Shown here: positions 31,441 through 44,099 of the stretch, one piece after another | Layout: the number at the start of each line of letters is the position of its first letter | Numbering within the stretch: the first letter of the stretch is position 1 | NCBI GenBank assembly: GCA_030704615.1 | Contig: CM060731.1 | Span: 43,152,001 to 43,216,000, forward strand | Length of the DNA: 64,000 nucleotides | DNA from: Takakia lepidozioides | Lineage: Eukaryota; Streptophyta; Takakiopsida; Takakiales; Takakiaceae | Direction: 5' to 3' | Made by a program: the position numbers and the translations under genes | Notes under the pieces: model-generated | Told to the model about the DNA's origin: nothing | Seen by the model: the letters and a program-made list of their open reading frames with translations, nothing else | The model's database searches: none

Positions 31441-34400
31441 ATGGTGGGAGGAGTTACTGCAGCGTCAGGAGGCCGAAGCATGGAGAGGGGGGACCTGCTT
31501 TCACTTCAAGGGCGCATGAAACGTGACCCTGCTGGCTATGAAAGCGAGCTCCTGCTACAACGGCGTCACTTTGATGCTTGCCTCTCCATCTTTCTTCTGC
31601 ATCCCTCGACATCGTCAGGGACTACGGCGTCTTCGCATGATCCGGGAGCCGCAAAGGACATGGCAGACATGGCCATGTTTTTGGCACACATGACACCCGT
31701 GTATCCTCAACATTTGGGTCAGTTTCCAAAGCAGTTGCTGCAGCTGCTAGGGTCGCAGGGAACCTCGCAGCAGCCCACTCTCCGACGCCATCTCACTCAA
31801 GCCCTCATCCTACTTCGCAATCGCAAGGTGTGCTTTTGCCTGACATGATGATTTCCGGAGAATTTAACAACAGGCGGTGTGATGAGAGCAAGTATTAGGA
31901 CGAGGAATCCTGCCCACGGACTGGGTGCTTCATGTTCCCTTAAATAGGTTGACGTTTTGAGATTTGTGGAGGTAGAGATTGCTCAGTCTATGGTCGCATA
32001 TATAGTGTACTTGGTGAGTCAATATGCTTCTATTTCGATTTGACAACCTAGATGTTGCCCAGGTAGCCGGGTGGGTGCCATATGGATTTAGATTTGTCAT
32101 TTGCTTTTTAGTCAAGTCCACTTTTGTTTATAAGGGTTTCATCATCAGGTTGGGACTTGCATCTCTAGCAGAGATGTTACTCGAGGAATTAAATTAAGTT
32201 TTCTGATTTGCTAGTGTGGTGGCAGGTGATAGATCTGGTGGATACGCTGCCGGTGCTAATGGACCTGCAGTGCAGTGGCGACAGGGTAATCAAACGCCTT
32301 GCCTTCCTGCACATTGTGCAAGACATACGGCGCATGAATCTGAAACACCGGAATGAGCCCACAAATCGGGCCCTTCAGAATGTGCTTTTTAACTTGCTTC
32401 AGGTATCCCCTTAAAGACTAGGTCTTCATAAATCAGAAACATTTGTCACTCAAGAACTGGATGTGGTCCTTTGGCTATCTGTCGCAAGCTTCACATTCTC
32501 AGTCATTGCAGCTCCTCATTGGACTCTCTCTCTCTCTCTCAATGGCCACAAGGCTACGGCAAACAACGTCTTATGATTACATTCTCTCTCTCTCACTTTC
32601 TCTCTCTCAGAAGTCTTGACTCTGCTGGATAAATCTGATTTAGAGGCTGTAGTGTCCAAAGCCATGTCTGTTGCCATGAAATTGTCTGATGAAAATGAAG
32701 TTAGGTAGAAAACTTCCCTGAACTTGTTTCCAGTCTGTGACATGGGGGAGGACATCTTGGATGACCTCAAGGGTCTACCCACTCTCGGCACTAGACTGAA
32801 ATTTAAACTCAGGGCAGGAAGCCTACCTTTGAACAGCAAACAGAAGCAGAGAGGAAAGGGAGAGTGCAATTGCCCGTTAACTATGCGTTATGGGCCTAGG
32901 AATTGCTAGTGGTTTTCTGAAAACCATAGGCTGCGAGGGTCAGCAGTAGACATTTGCTGCATTTGAAATTCATTTCTCCATTAACTAACTAATCTTGGCC
33001 TATCTAATCCAGTTGTGTCTAGGGGGTGGAGAAAGAAAGGACGGAGGCATGGTTGTGTCTGGTTTGACATGTCTAAGGAGAAGATTGGCCTTGGGTGGGC
33101 AGGGAGAGGATGAATCAAAAGCTAAGCGCTCTCTGGTGGTTCTTGCGGAGCTGCATCGTCGTAAAGTCTGGGTGGATGAGCGCACCTCCAATGCCATTTG
33201 TACTGCCTGCTTTCACAAGTCGTCGCGGTGTGTACCACTCTTGTTGAATGTGGTTATGTATCCAAAACCGAAATAGTACCTTGTTTATGCAATTCTTGCA
33301 TATCTCAAAGTATTGATCTGTTAACAAAGACCAACGTCAAGATTATTCCTAAAGCAGGAGAGGCTCAATTGGCACCTTTGATTACATTGAAGAAGTTTGT
33401 TGAAGCCTGTGGGGATCACATGACTTATAAGGGGCAGTATGGCCACAGTTATCCCGGGTGCAAATTCTCATGGGCTTATGTTGGAGGTCAGGCTGTGTGA
33501 TGCATCCAGCCTTGATTGTCCTTGAACATTGGCCTTTGTTTTACATATTGGGTACCCAGGTTGCGCCAGGCCTCTTACTTACCCTTTACTTACCCTGGGT
33601 GCACTGCAAGTACGTACTCAAAAGTGCCTGCCTTATGGGATGTAGTAGCTCTAGTGGGTCCAAGGAGGCATTCAAAGTTATGCAAGTATAGAACCAATAT
33701 CATTGACTAATTCTTTTTTGCAGGATAATGATTGCTTCACTGCAATTTCTGCTGGGTTATGATCGGAAAGCAGAAGATGACGATGATGAGGATGGCTCAA
33801 GTAGTGATGATGAGGCCAGCAAGGTCACTGGTACACCAGGTGTGAGTCGGGAGGATCTTTACAAGGTGCATGCACTTTTTTTGTCTGAATTTTCCAATTG
33901 GAAGGGTTATGGTTACCTGCTGTATTTGGATTCAGTTTATAGGCTATCCTCTTTATATGTCGGTTCTTCTTCTGTGTGTCTTAGGTTTGTCCTCTCTTTA
34001 ATTGTTGCTTTTCTTGTCATGGTGGTTCCATCTTTAAAAGTTAATTTTTTAACGTGGATGTGACATTCTCATCATATCTCACTCAAATGTCAGTTGGATG
34101 ATTACTAGGCTCACGCATAGATATACATATTATCTTCTCGCTCTATCAAACATTGCTAACTGAGGATCATTTAATCGACTCGTATAGTTCTCGATTTCGT
34201 CTTTTTTGATGTTAGAAAGCCAGCCTAAAAATAGTCTTACACAGGAATATGACCTCATATGCAGTTTCTGAGATTGGATTCTGTCTTTACAAACAATAGA
34301 ATTTCCTGAATTTCCTGTCTTGCCAGTATGTTATTTGGCAAACATGAGGTGTGGGGTGTGGATTAATGAACACACAGGCTTATCATAAGGGCACAACATC

Positions 34401-37400
34401 AAGTCGACGAAAGAAGCAGGCAAAATTGCAGCGTGTGCAGCGAAGTTTGCAAAAGCAACAGCGCACCCAGTCACAATCTAAGGACCAGGGCAGGAATGCT
34501 CCGTTGCAGCATGTGCACGACCCCCAAGTAATACTCACTTCCATGTATGTGTGTCTTACATATCCATGTACTTGTTCTATTCATTCTTTGTGCATAGGGT
34601 TCTTTTTCTAGTACTGATCTGTTTTCCAAAAAATGCTGGTCTCATTTCTTTGTTCAGGCTGACTATTGCCATCCAGAAAGATAACAGAACTAAGTAAGTA
34701 TGTCCTCCGCCGTCTGTTTTGAACCGGACGTTCCACACGGATACCGCGCTTGCTTCCCGGATACGCCTTCGACACCTGATGTGCTACTAGTGAACTTTCA
34801 TGAAGTCAGTGAGGAGTCTTAGAGAGCTAGTGAGTGCTTGTTAAGAAATCATTGAAGTATCCTGTACGGTGTGTTGACTCTCTAAGGTACAAGGTTGCAG
34901 TTATGTGTTCCTTTGTTTTTCTTTTGGTCTTCATATGTTCTTTGAAGGTCTTTTCTTGATCTGTTGCTATGTAATAATTTATAAACTCTTCAGAGCTGCT
35001 ATTTTTTTTTCTTGAATCTAGTCTCCCCGTTCTCTTTTCTTCAGTCTGTACCAAATATTGAATTTATAATTGTGTAGGCATGTCTGCTAGCTGTGATCAT
35101 AGGACTTTCCGGGGGCATCTCCCCATACTTGAGTAATTTTGACATTGTATCTCGGCCAAATGCTATCATTGTGGGAGAAAGCAGCGGTGTGGATGGTATG
35201 GAAATCATTCTTATGCTGACAATCCTAGTCTGGAACTGCATGCAGAGCTTTGCAGAGAAGCTTTTTGCACGTCTCCAGAGTTGTAATGAGCGCTTTGAGG
35301 TATTTCCCTTTCCGTTTGTCGTGTGGTGGGATTGTCACCCCACTCAGGGGCAATTGGATTGTTTGTGTATGATGCTAAATAGCTGCAGTACTAGTGAGTC
35401 TGTTACATGTTTCTCGCAGTCACACCATAGTAATATGAGCTATTCTGGATGGCAGGTAAAATTGATGATGATGTTGGTGAATCACGTGCACCTGTTTCTC
35501 GCAGTCACACCATTGTAACATGAGCTATTCTGGATGGCAGGTAAAATTGATGATGATGTTGGTGATTTCACGTGCAGTGGGCATGCATCGCCTCACGCTT
35601 CTCAATTTGTACCCATTCCTTCAGCGTTACATTCAGGTAAGTGCCTATGGGCAATCAAACTTTCTAGGGTGGTCCAACATGCTCTTAGCTTGTAAGCTTG
35701 ATTTTCCTGTCCTAACCTTCTTCTAGTCTTGCTAGCATCAAATTTGGCCCCAATTAGGTCTGTGATTAAGGAGATCGATATCATTAGCTATGCACAAGCT
35801 TTTTGTCTGGATCAAAGCTGTCGGCAGCACTCCTTCTGTTTGTTTTGCATTCTGTGCATAGGTTGGTAATTACTTCCACTCATCATAAGACTTTGGCCAC
35901 CATTTCAATGCACTGAGCTTATGGGTTGAGTCCCTGGTGCAACTAGTCACTTGTCTCAGCCTTTGCCTCTCTGTACTCTGTCTGTGAACCTTTTTGGAGT
36001 TAGATGTCACAGCAGTGATAAAGTGAGCTTATCCAAAATAGGCATGTATGTCTAGTCATCAATACTGATGCCTTCTTTGGTGTGATGCAGCCTCATCAAC
36101 GGGACGTAACGCAGTTGCTTGCAGCAGCTGTGCAGGCCTGCCATGACCTGGTAGAACCTACTCTTCATGACTTACATTGGTTCTCTTTTGTCTGTTCCCG
36201 TCAAGGGAAGGCACATGCAGTCTTGTTTGGGTCATTGGTTTCGAGACTTATCTCGAAAGCTATTATTCGTAGCATAGCTCTTCTCTGCTTGTGTGTGGTT
36301 TAGAGCTGTATGTCATTGTCCGCTCAACACTAATATTAAGAAGGTTGAGGAAGAGGTTCCATACATGTGTTCTGTCGGCTGGAACGCTGGACAAAATACT
36401 GAGAATCAATGTATTGTTGGCTGAACAGGTACCTCCTGATGCAGTGGAGACCATGATCCGGCAACTGGTGAACCAGTTTGTGCATGATCGTGCCCGCCCT
36501 GAGGTATTCTTGTTTTCATGCAGTACCCTGCATATCAGCAATCTTCAATATTCAAATCTCCACAAGTTCACTAGGAAGTAGCATGGTAGCAACATTGAGA
36601 ATGTCGATGAGATTTCAAGACGACGGAGGTTTGGACAGTGTTATTACTTGGTGTCCACCCAAGAGCCCTGTGTGCACTAGTCCGAAGAATTGCAAGAACT
36701 ATAGTGGTCTTCTTACCTTCTCTTTCACCCTCTTTTGTGTGGCCAAGAGCTATTTCATGTCCGTGTCTGTTTGAGTGTATTCTGCATTACTGTAGCTTCA
36801 AATGTCTTTGGCAGGTGATGGCGGTGGGGCTGAATGTAGTTCGCGAGATTTGCATGCGCATTCCGCTGGTGTGTACCCATTCGTTCTTTGTTTTGCTGTG
36901 CTTGGATCGTGTTGTCAGATTCTTGGAAGGAGGTGGTGGGGTATATAAGAGAAGCGGGAGAACATTGAGGGCTAAGAAGAAAGAAGTAGGTGGTCTGGGG
37001 AAAGATGAGAAAGTTTTTTGGCATGCAGATAATGACGAAGGAGCTGCTGACAGATTTGGCACTCTACAAGAAGTCACGTGAAAAGGCAGTGGCAGCAGCT
37101 GCCCGCTCTATCATTTCAGTCTACCGACAGGTCTTCCTCTACTTTCCTCTGATGTGATTGTCTTTCTTTCATTTCATCTCATTTCATTTCCCTGATGGGC
37201 GACTTTTCTTGTAAGTAACAGCAAACCAGAGCTCTTTCTTCAGTTACCATAGTGTTTCTGAAGCCGCCTTTCTCTGTCTGAAGGGCCTACCGACCCTTGG
37301 CACTACACTGAAATTTAAACCCTGGGCAGGGAGCCTGCCTTTGAACAATAAACAGATGTAGAGAGGGAAAGGAGATTGTAATTACCCAATGTGTGGGCAG

Positions 37401-40372
37401 CCTGAAGACATTTTTCCTGCACCTCTGTTCGCCAACTCCGAAAATTCTAGAGGATGTGGAAAACCGGAACTAATTGTTTTTACAAGGTGAGTCCCACTAC
37501 CGGAGTGAGCCCCTCACAGAGGTAGTGTCTGTTCCCTTTTCTTCCGCCCAAACTGGGCGTGGGGTTTATGGCCAAGAAGGCTACAGCAACGTCTTATGGG
37601 TAGATTCTCTCTGTCAAGTCTCATTTCCTCTCTCTTGCAGGAGATACTACTGTCTATATGTAGATTCCGAATCATAACTGGAGGCCTTCAGCTGTAAATA
37701 TCTGAAAGTGCCTTGAAACCCATCTGCTGGAGGCACTTTGTCTTTGGGTGATACTCAATGTATCCTGAAGTAGCTCTTGTTTTTCCTTGTCCAATGGGCC
37801 CTAGTGGCTCTCACAGATGTTTTAAAATTTCTCTGTCTCTCCCTGGTGTCTCTGCTTGACACTTTCCTAAGTAGAAGCTTTGTTTGCATGCTCCATCTTG
37901 ACTGTTTGAATGCATGTCGTGACACTGGGTTATAGCACACCAAGCCAGCTGTGCTGGCTCTGTGTGGTCCTCTATGGACTCTGATGGACATCGCTATTGT
38001 AGTCATGCTCTTGTTCACTGCCTTAGTTGTGCTTAAAAAATGAGCTTGTTCATGATAGCACCATGTTCCTGCAAGTCTCCTTGCAAATTTCCCTGATGTT
38101 TTGGACCAGTTGACCACTATTGCTCAACATGGTTTTTCCCAATGTTGATGGTTTTCTTGGTAATGTTTGAATCACTGTTGCAGGTCTGGCCAGCATTGCT
38201 GGAGAAAAAGGACAGAGGACGTGGTGCTGACTTATCTGCCCGTCCCAAAGCCTTTGGGGAAACTGTTGTGGCCTCAGACGTTCCTGGAGCAGATCTTCTT
38301 CTTGAAGATGATGTTGAGAGTGTTGAGGGCTCGGATGACAATAGTGATGATGGTGAGGATGAGGATGGTGGCAATGCAACAGTTGCTTTGAGTGGCGAGG
38401 ATGAAATGGGCAGTGAATTGGACATCAGTGATTCTGAAGGAGATGATTTCTTGGAAGGTTGGTCTTTTTACTCCAGCTGTTGTGGATGAGTTTTGTAGAT
38501 GGGCTGCTTTCCAAGTAGGTCCAGAATGGCATTGGTTCTCCAGCAATAAGGCCACGGCAAGTATCGTCTAGGAAGTTCACCCCTGAGCAGAGAAAATAGG
38601 CATGCTTAAAAGGAAGATGTTCAACAGTGATACCTGCCCTGCTACCATCTTAGGGCAGTTCTATTGTCAATACTTTGCGAATGAATAGTGTGACCCATGA
38701 TGCAGAGATGGACAATGACTCCGATGAAGGAGATGAAGAGGGGAACGATGAGTCAGACGAAGGGAAGGAGGGTATGCGGAAGCGAAAAGCAGAAAGTAAG
38801 GAGAGAACAGAAAGTGCAAGTGGTGACCATGAGGCACCTTTGGCAGATGGGCCTCGGAAGAAACAAAAGATTGACGAGGCTGTGGAAGGACAAGGCACAC
38901 CTGTTGTGATTTCCGAGCAAAGCCTTCGCAATCTGAAGAAACTTGCGGCTGCTAAAGTGGAGGAGAAACCGAGAACTCAAACAGTGAGCCAAGATGGGGA
39001 TGGGATTTTTTCAAATGAAGACTTTGAGCGCATACGAAGGCTTCAGGTGATGCCTGCTGTTGCACATCCTTGAATTGGACTTTGGTTGGTGTCATTTGAC
39101 TGCTGTCAAGGTGGGCCAGGGACTGCCAAGGATATGTTTGACTTTACCCCATTAGAGCGCACCCTGAAAGGGGGCAGTCGCTGTGAGGTGAAGTGGCTCT
39201 TAGTTTTGGTAGAGTCTTCTCTTTGAGTTTACTGCCTTCTCTGATGTAGGAGATGGAGTTGTTGAGGGGTTAATGGACCAGCCTTTACTAGGGCCATGGG
39301 TGTTAGGTTGGTTTTAGGCTGACAAAATCAAGATCATTGTGGTTGCAGGTGAAACGCGCAACCAGGGCAGCCATGGCAGAGCATGGAATGAGCAAAGCTG
39401 GGAAAAGGCGACATGATGTGGCAGTCAAGCTGGCAAGCAATGAAAGTCTCGGTGAAAAGCCAGTGAATCCTGCCTATTTAGAGGTCAGTGGTTACGTCTA
39501 CCAATCCATCCAGCCAACCTGCGTGCCTTGCAGTACTGACCGGTGTATTCGATGTCACAATACTCAGATTAGTTTTTGTCTGCTAATTTTCTGTCAGTTT
39601 GACAACTACAGGCAAGAATACATAAGAGGAAAGAGAAAGAGGAACGAGTAGCAGCTGCCAGGGCAGGCCGTGAAGATCGCCCTCAATTTGGAGCACGAAC
39701 TGCCATGAAGCAGAAAAAGGTTGGACTTTCTCACCTTCATCGTACTGATGACTACATTCTATCCATCCATCCATATCTCCATGTATGTAGTTTCAGGAAG
39801 AAAGAAGGAAGGAACTGTATAATGTCCACAGGAACCTCACAACTGTAAAACGACGGTGAAACGATGAGTGATTCCGTAACAGAGTCTGTATCATATTCCG
39901 CATGGCATCTCTAATTAGTGGAAAACTTCTCTCAAGGGAGTAGCTGTGCCTAAAAGGGAAAAAGTAACAACCGGGGATTTCATAGTAGAGGGACCGAAAA
40001 AGAAGAAATGCTCCTCAATCTCATTTCAAGGGAGCCTTGTGCAGGATAGAGGCATGTGGTTTGTTGCAGCCATCCCATGTGTGGGTCTTGAAGCAAACAA
40101 GATAGAGCAAAGGAAAGAGAATGGGATATCTAGTGCTGATTGAGCTTTGGTTATATTTTGTGTGCATCACGTGCTACAATTTAGTTTTGATTCTGGAATG
40201 ATGGCGTGACTTTTTGCAGACGGGAGGCACAAGCAACCGACAGAAAGAGAAGACCAAGGGCATGCCATTGGCTGCCAAGCGTGCCAAGGTGGCGAGGTCT
40301 CGAGAACAGAAGAGGGTTAAAGGAAGGGCTGCGAACAAGCAGTTTCGTGGTAAAAAGGCCTGGAAACAATAA
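31441..40372 (+). CDS. SDA1: SDA1 homologue, 60S ribosome biogenesis / nuclear export factor
   Basis: Sixteen exons join in frame to about 810 aa, near the length of plant SDA1: 31441-31827, 32226-32402, 33103-33227, 33724-33865, 34378-34527, 35246-35299, 35541-35636, 36091-36150, 36429-36503, 36815-36868, 37029-37130, 38184-38457, 38706-39046, 39349-39483, 39612-39719 and 40220-40372. All introns are GT-AG. Family stretches are MAMFLAHMTPVYPQHL, QALILLRNRK, LAFLHIVQDIRRMN, KVWVDERTSNAICTACFH, LTLLNLYPFLQRYIQ, QACHDLV, LVNQFVHDRARPE, VGLNVVREICMRIP and ALYKKSREKAV. The C-terminus is basic (KGRAANKQFRGKKAWKQ). Yeast Sda1 is nucleolar/nuclear and is needed for pre-60S maturation and cell-cycle Start. 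Exons 12-13 encode a long acidic linker. Introns 2 and 11 hold LINE-A scraps, and exon 7 lies in an 85-bp duplication. The start ATG follows the telo-box; an upstream in-frame ATG at 31420 is possible. Confidence 0.95.
32540..32878 (+). mobile_element. LINE-A fragments in SDA1 intron 2
   Basis: A 3'-end scrap (GGCCACAAGGCTACGGCAAA, then CAACGTCTTAT) and a (CT)n stretch are followed by an earlier part of the same LINE, ending within the zinc-knuckle region (GAGTGCAATTGCCC). Both are on +, so two 5'-truncated pieces are joined head to tail. Confidence 0.82.
35408..35577 (+). repeat. 85-bp tandem duplication across the SDA1 exon 7 acceptor
   Basis: TGTTTCTCGCAGTCACACCA through TTGGTGA occurs at 35408-35480 and again from 35493, an offset of 85 bp. 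The duplicated unit includes the splice acceptor TGGCAG and the first codons of exon 7. Only the second copy continues into the SDA1 frame (ISRAVGMHRL). Confidence 0.88.
37278..37620 (+). mobile_element. LINE-A 3' fragment in SDA1 intron 11
   Basis: Diverged LINE-A sequence on + runs from the region GGCACTACACTGAAATTTAA through the knuckle region to a 3' end with GGCTACAGCAACGTCTTATG. An ATTTC-rich stretch at about 37165-37192 may be a remnant of a LINE-B tail. Confidence 0.78.
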
Positions 40373-41959
40373 CCCCCTGAACCCTACTCCCTCAACAATA
40401 ACAATAACTCCCTCAACCCATTTGAAGCCTACACAGGTATTGAGACAGCATTGCTTGTAAATCTCACACATCTTTCTGACCAGCTAGAGTAAAGCTTCCC
40501 TAGTGATTGGGATGTCAGTGTCTGTTGATAGGGCCATGGTGTTTGCATTCTGAGATTGTCTCGCAGGAGGAGGGTTATAGTTCAGTAGGATCTAACATGA
40601 AAGGGTATGACATGGTTTACTATAAGTCTCAGGAGTGCACTCTTCACAAGACCTATAGCTGCAATCCTTCTGGGAGTATCATAAACCCCTTGTGCTGTAT
40701 GGAGAGAATGCTCAAATGTCCAATGTACCTTTCGATAAAGCTGAAGTTTTCATGTCCAATTTTTTCTCGCAGTGTTGAAGTATCATGTTGAGGCAGTTCA
40801 GGGAATACTCACCCTTATCTTGGGAATGAGGTTCCCTTGGTGGCACATTTGCTAAAACATTATCAACTTAGCTCATATTTCTTTTGTATTTATTAACGGT
40901 TATGGTAAGTGACCTGGAATACAAACTTAGTTATTGTTGTTGTGCCCAAAGAGCAGATATCACAGTGGATGCCTGATGGGCTTTAGGGAGAGACTGCCCA
41001 TTCCAGTGGTGGCCTGCATCACATCATTGTCAGACCAATAAGCCCTTCTGTGTTTCTCCAACCCATAGAGAATCTTTAAATGTATATCTCTAACTTGGTG
41101 CCACACCATAAGCATCAATGCTTGTTGCAAATGTATCTTACAAGTGGTCACTCCAGCATGCAATTACAGGACATCTCATTTACATTGTAGGACCTTTTGC
41201 ACAATGGCCCTTGTTGGGAGATCTCACACTGGTCTTGTGATGGCCTTTAGTACATGGGCTTTTCTCTGCTCGGGGAGAACTACTTTTGACTGGTTCAGAA
41301 GCAGTTGCTGCCTAAGCGGCGTGTCTGATGGCTTTACACTTCATAGCTGGCCCCTCCATCGCCACACCTTTACTCTCCACAGAGGGTGATGGGCCAGTCT
41401 AGATTAGCATTTGCTTTGTCATCAAAGTTCAGGATGTTGACCTTAAGTTCTCATCAAGGACTGAAACTGGTGTGGTCTTGGATGATAAAGGATGATGTTG
41501 GATGTTGGATCCACAAGAACCCAAATGAGCGAGATGAAGTGAAGGAAGCCCACAGCCAGTTAGTTGAGTTATTTAACATTCAATGCTTGATACAATCTAT
41601 TACTGAAGTAAAGCTAATCAATCACTCTTGAGGAGGTACTCTGTGTCTTTACAGATTTGATTAGTGAGTTGGAAAGTCCCTAAGCACGTTCTCCAAGGCA
41701 TTGTCATTTAAGGGCTGGGCTTAACCAGGTTCCTTAATTACTGTGAATTAATCTCTAATGTTATTAAATATTAAATCTGCCGTTATTCTACCGACCATCA
41801 TCATTGTAAAAGAATTAAAACAATTATAATAATATTAAGTAAAATGATAATAATAAGTACCATTACCCTCTAATTAGTGTCGTTAGGGGTTGCATTGTTG
41901 ACCATGCACATTACTAAATATTACTAAACAAAGACCCTGCTCAATGCCAGGAAGTTAAG
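40373..41959. other. Intergenic, no recognised gene
   Basis: This includes the SDA1 3' flank. Open frames on both strands are short and unlike any family known to me. Positions 41730-41960 are very AT-rich. Confidence 0.5.
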
Positions 41960-42205
41960 GAAATTGTTTTGTTTTTAAAATTTAAACTTTTTATTGTTTC
42001 TTTTTAACTTTTTATCCAGGGCCTCTGTCCCAAAAAACAAAAAGAAAGACATATAGTAAACCTGGGATCAATTCAGGGAAAAATTCACCCCACCGCTTAT
42101 AGATGCCATGAAGCCATAGACACCATCCCCAGACAGGAGGATTTGAGCCCCAAACCAATGGAGTTGGCTGAAAGTACACTATCCAACTGAGCTACCAGCT
42201 GCTGG
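41960..42205 (-). mobile_element. SINE-like element with tRNA-like head
   Basis: On the - strand GGTAGCTCAGTTGGATA (a good pol III A box) lies near the start. GGGGCTCAAATCCTC (close to the B box) follows about 45 bases later, then a body of about 100 bp and an A-rich tail (about 42040-41960). The D and anticodon stems are imperfect, so this is a tRNA-derived SINE or tRNA pseudogene and not a functional tRNA. No clear target duplication was seen. Confidence 0.55.
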
Positions 42206-43655
42206 TGAATTTGTTACCTACCATACCAACCGGTGTTGGGTGGGTTAATATACTTCTAGGTCTCTTATAGCAGACGGAACTGTGGACATTTTTCATGGGC
42301 GTCCATGCAATGTAATGGGCTCGGCAGATGACATTATTCCCGGTGAGCTGCCTGCCGAGAAAAGTGGTGTATGAAGTAGTATCAACCCATATTGAGAACC
42401 AGAACCGGTCGCGGCGACTGGTCGATGTAGATATTCGTTGCGGGAAAATGGCCGGGTATAGCAGCAATGGTGGCAAGATTGGTTTCCTCTTTTCGGAAAA
42501 AAGAAAGTGTTCATGCAAATTGTGCTGCTGCCAGAAAAAGTCTGCAGATGGGGTTTGCGGTCCTGTGGTAACTGGGAATAAATATGGCCTTGAATTTGGA
42601 ATATGTCGCTAGAAACTCTACTTGCACACACATTCCCAATCCCATTCCTCTTCGGCCTCCAGTTTTATTATGCGGACAACTTTCGATGTCAATCATATGG
42701 ATGTATAAAAATTGCTCATTTAGAAACAACATCAGTATTTCAACCACTTTTTGATTTTTTATGCAAATGAACAGTGTTTCTTTAGTGTACCCCCTTGTAG
42801 AAGACAATGAAAATCCCTTCTTTGGCCAAAAGGGGAGAAAGTAGGCACCAAGGATGAGGAAATGGCATCAGAATAAATCCAGAGATCCTATGCCGGCTGC
42901 CCGAATGTGGCGTCCGGTAACCCAAGCAAAGGTCGGGTTCCGGGGTTCCGGCCTGAATGGCGCAGTAGCTCTACCACAGGGGTACCCTTTGTTTGAACGG
43001 GTTGTTGGTGGATGAGTCCCCCTCTCAAGGAGTTCCCGTGGATGGATTGCATCCATATTTTAGGACAAAGTTCCCAACTGGACAGGAAATCTTGGATTTG
43101 AGAAAAAATCTGAACTTACACAAGAAGGGGGTACAAGTTTGATCATTTATATATGGGTGAACTACAGCAAGGTGCAGGTAAGTAGTGTGTGAACTTTCAT
43201 ATCATTTGGATGTAGAAAGCTGCATGGGAGTTGTCGAGTTGCCCACCAAAAAAGTGTAAGTGTCATGAATCTGCAGCGCCTGCAGTACACTAAGTTACAC
43301 ACACGTCCCTCAACGTCAGTGGTGGCAGAGGGGAGCTGTGGGACTCTGTGGGCAGTTGGAGGGAAGCCAGTTTGTTGTGGGTCTCTGTCGGCCGTTTCCT
43401 TGTCCTTCTCCATATCCGTCACTGTCACGAGCCAATGGGCCTCTTCATTTCACACCTCCCTGGTAATTGTAGATTTAACACTTCACATACATCATTTCTT
43501 CTGCTCCCCTTCATCTTATCCAATTGTCGATGCAAACCCAAAAATAGTAAAACAAATAGATCAGGTTTGGGGTTAGTTTAGTACTAGCCTTTGTTTTTGT
43601 TCAAAATCAGGAACATGTTCCATATGTCCCACACGTTCTATATTTGGGAGGGCGG
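42206..43655. other. Intergenic, no recognised gene
   Basis: A CG-rich patch at 42895-42980 contains the doubled motif GGGTTCCGGGGTTCCGG. A phrase resembling the later VIT 5' flank (GGGTCTCTGTCGGCCGTTTC, near 43379) suggests a duplicated leader segment. No coding sequence was recognised. Confidence 0.4.
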
Positions 43656-43659
43656 CCAG

Positions 43660-43800
43660 GACTTCTAAAGTTTGAGAGAGAGAGAGGGGGGAGGTCAGGA
43701 TTTCTAAAGCTTGAGAGAGAGAGAGCCCAAATAAGGCTCCTTGCTAAAGAACTTCTAAAGTTTGAGAGAGAGAGAGAGAGAGAGCGCGCAAACAAGGCTC
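43660..43800. repeat. GA-microsatellite in three tandem units
   Basis: The unit TTCTAAAG(T/C)TTGAGAGAGAG occurs three times (near 43664, 43708 and 43751), and GCTCCTTGCT(A/G)AA follows the second and third. It lies about 1.4 kb upstream of the iron-transporter gene. Confidence 0.75.
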
Positions 43801-44099
43801 CTTGCTGAAGGACTTAAGTTACTGCAGTAATCCATCCCCAAGATTGGCAGCCATGGATGTGCAATGCCACAGAAGAACACTGGTTGGAAAGAAATTCTAC
43901 AACATGCAGCCTTCCAACTACCCACCGAAAGAAAAGAAAAAAAGAGAGAAGAAAAAGTATGACAATCCCAATTCAATGTTTAGAGTTTCCCAGGAAAAAA
44001 GAGAAGAAAAAAGATAAAGAAAGAAGTAGTTAGGCTCCCTCATAGTAGGCCTGGACTGCTGTAATTGAAGAGCAAGGCAACGAAGAGAGAAGGGGGCGG

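Noticed and set aside
35093-35518. 141-codon open frame as an alternative SDA1 exon
   Set aside because: It uses the upstream copy of the duplicated acceptor and loses the SDA1 sequence. Exons at 35246-35299 and 35541-35636 restore it.
39946-40143. 65-codon Lys-rich frame as an extra SDA1 exon
   Set aside because: It lies in intron 15. Joining 39719 to 40220 directly gives the conserved C-terminus without it.
42130-42200. Functional tRNA gene on -
   Set aside because: A and B boxes are present, but the D and anticodon stems do not pair properly and an A-rich tail follows. SINE-like is a better fit.
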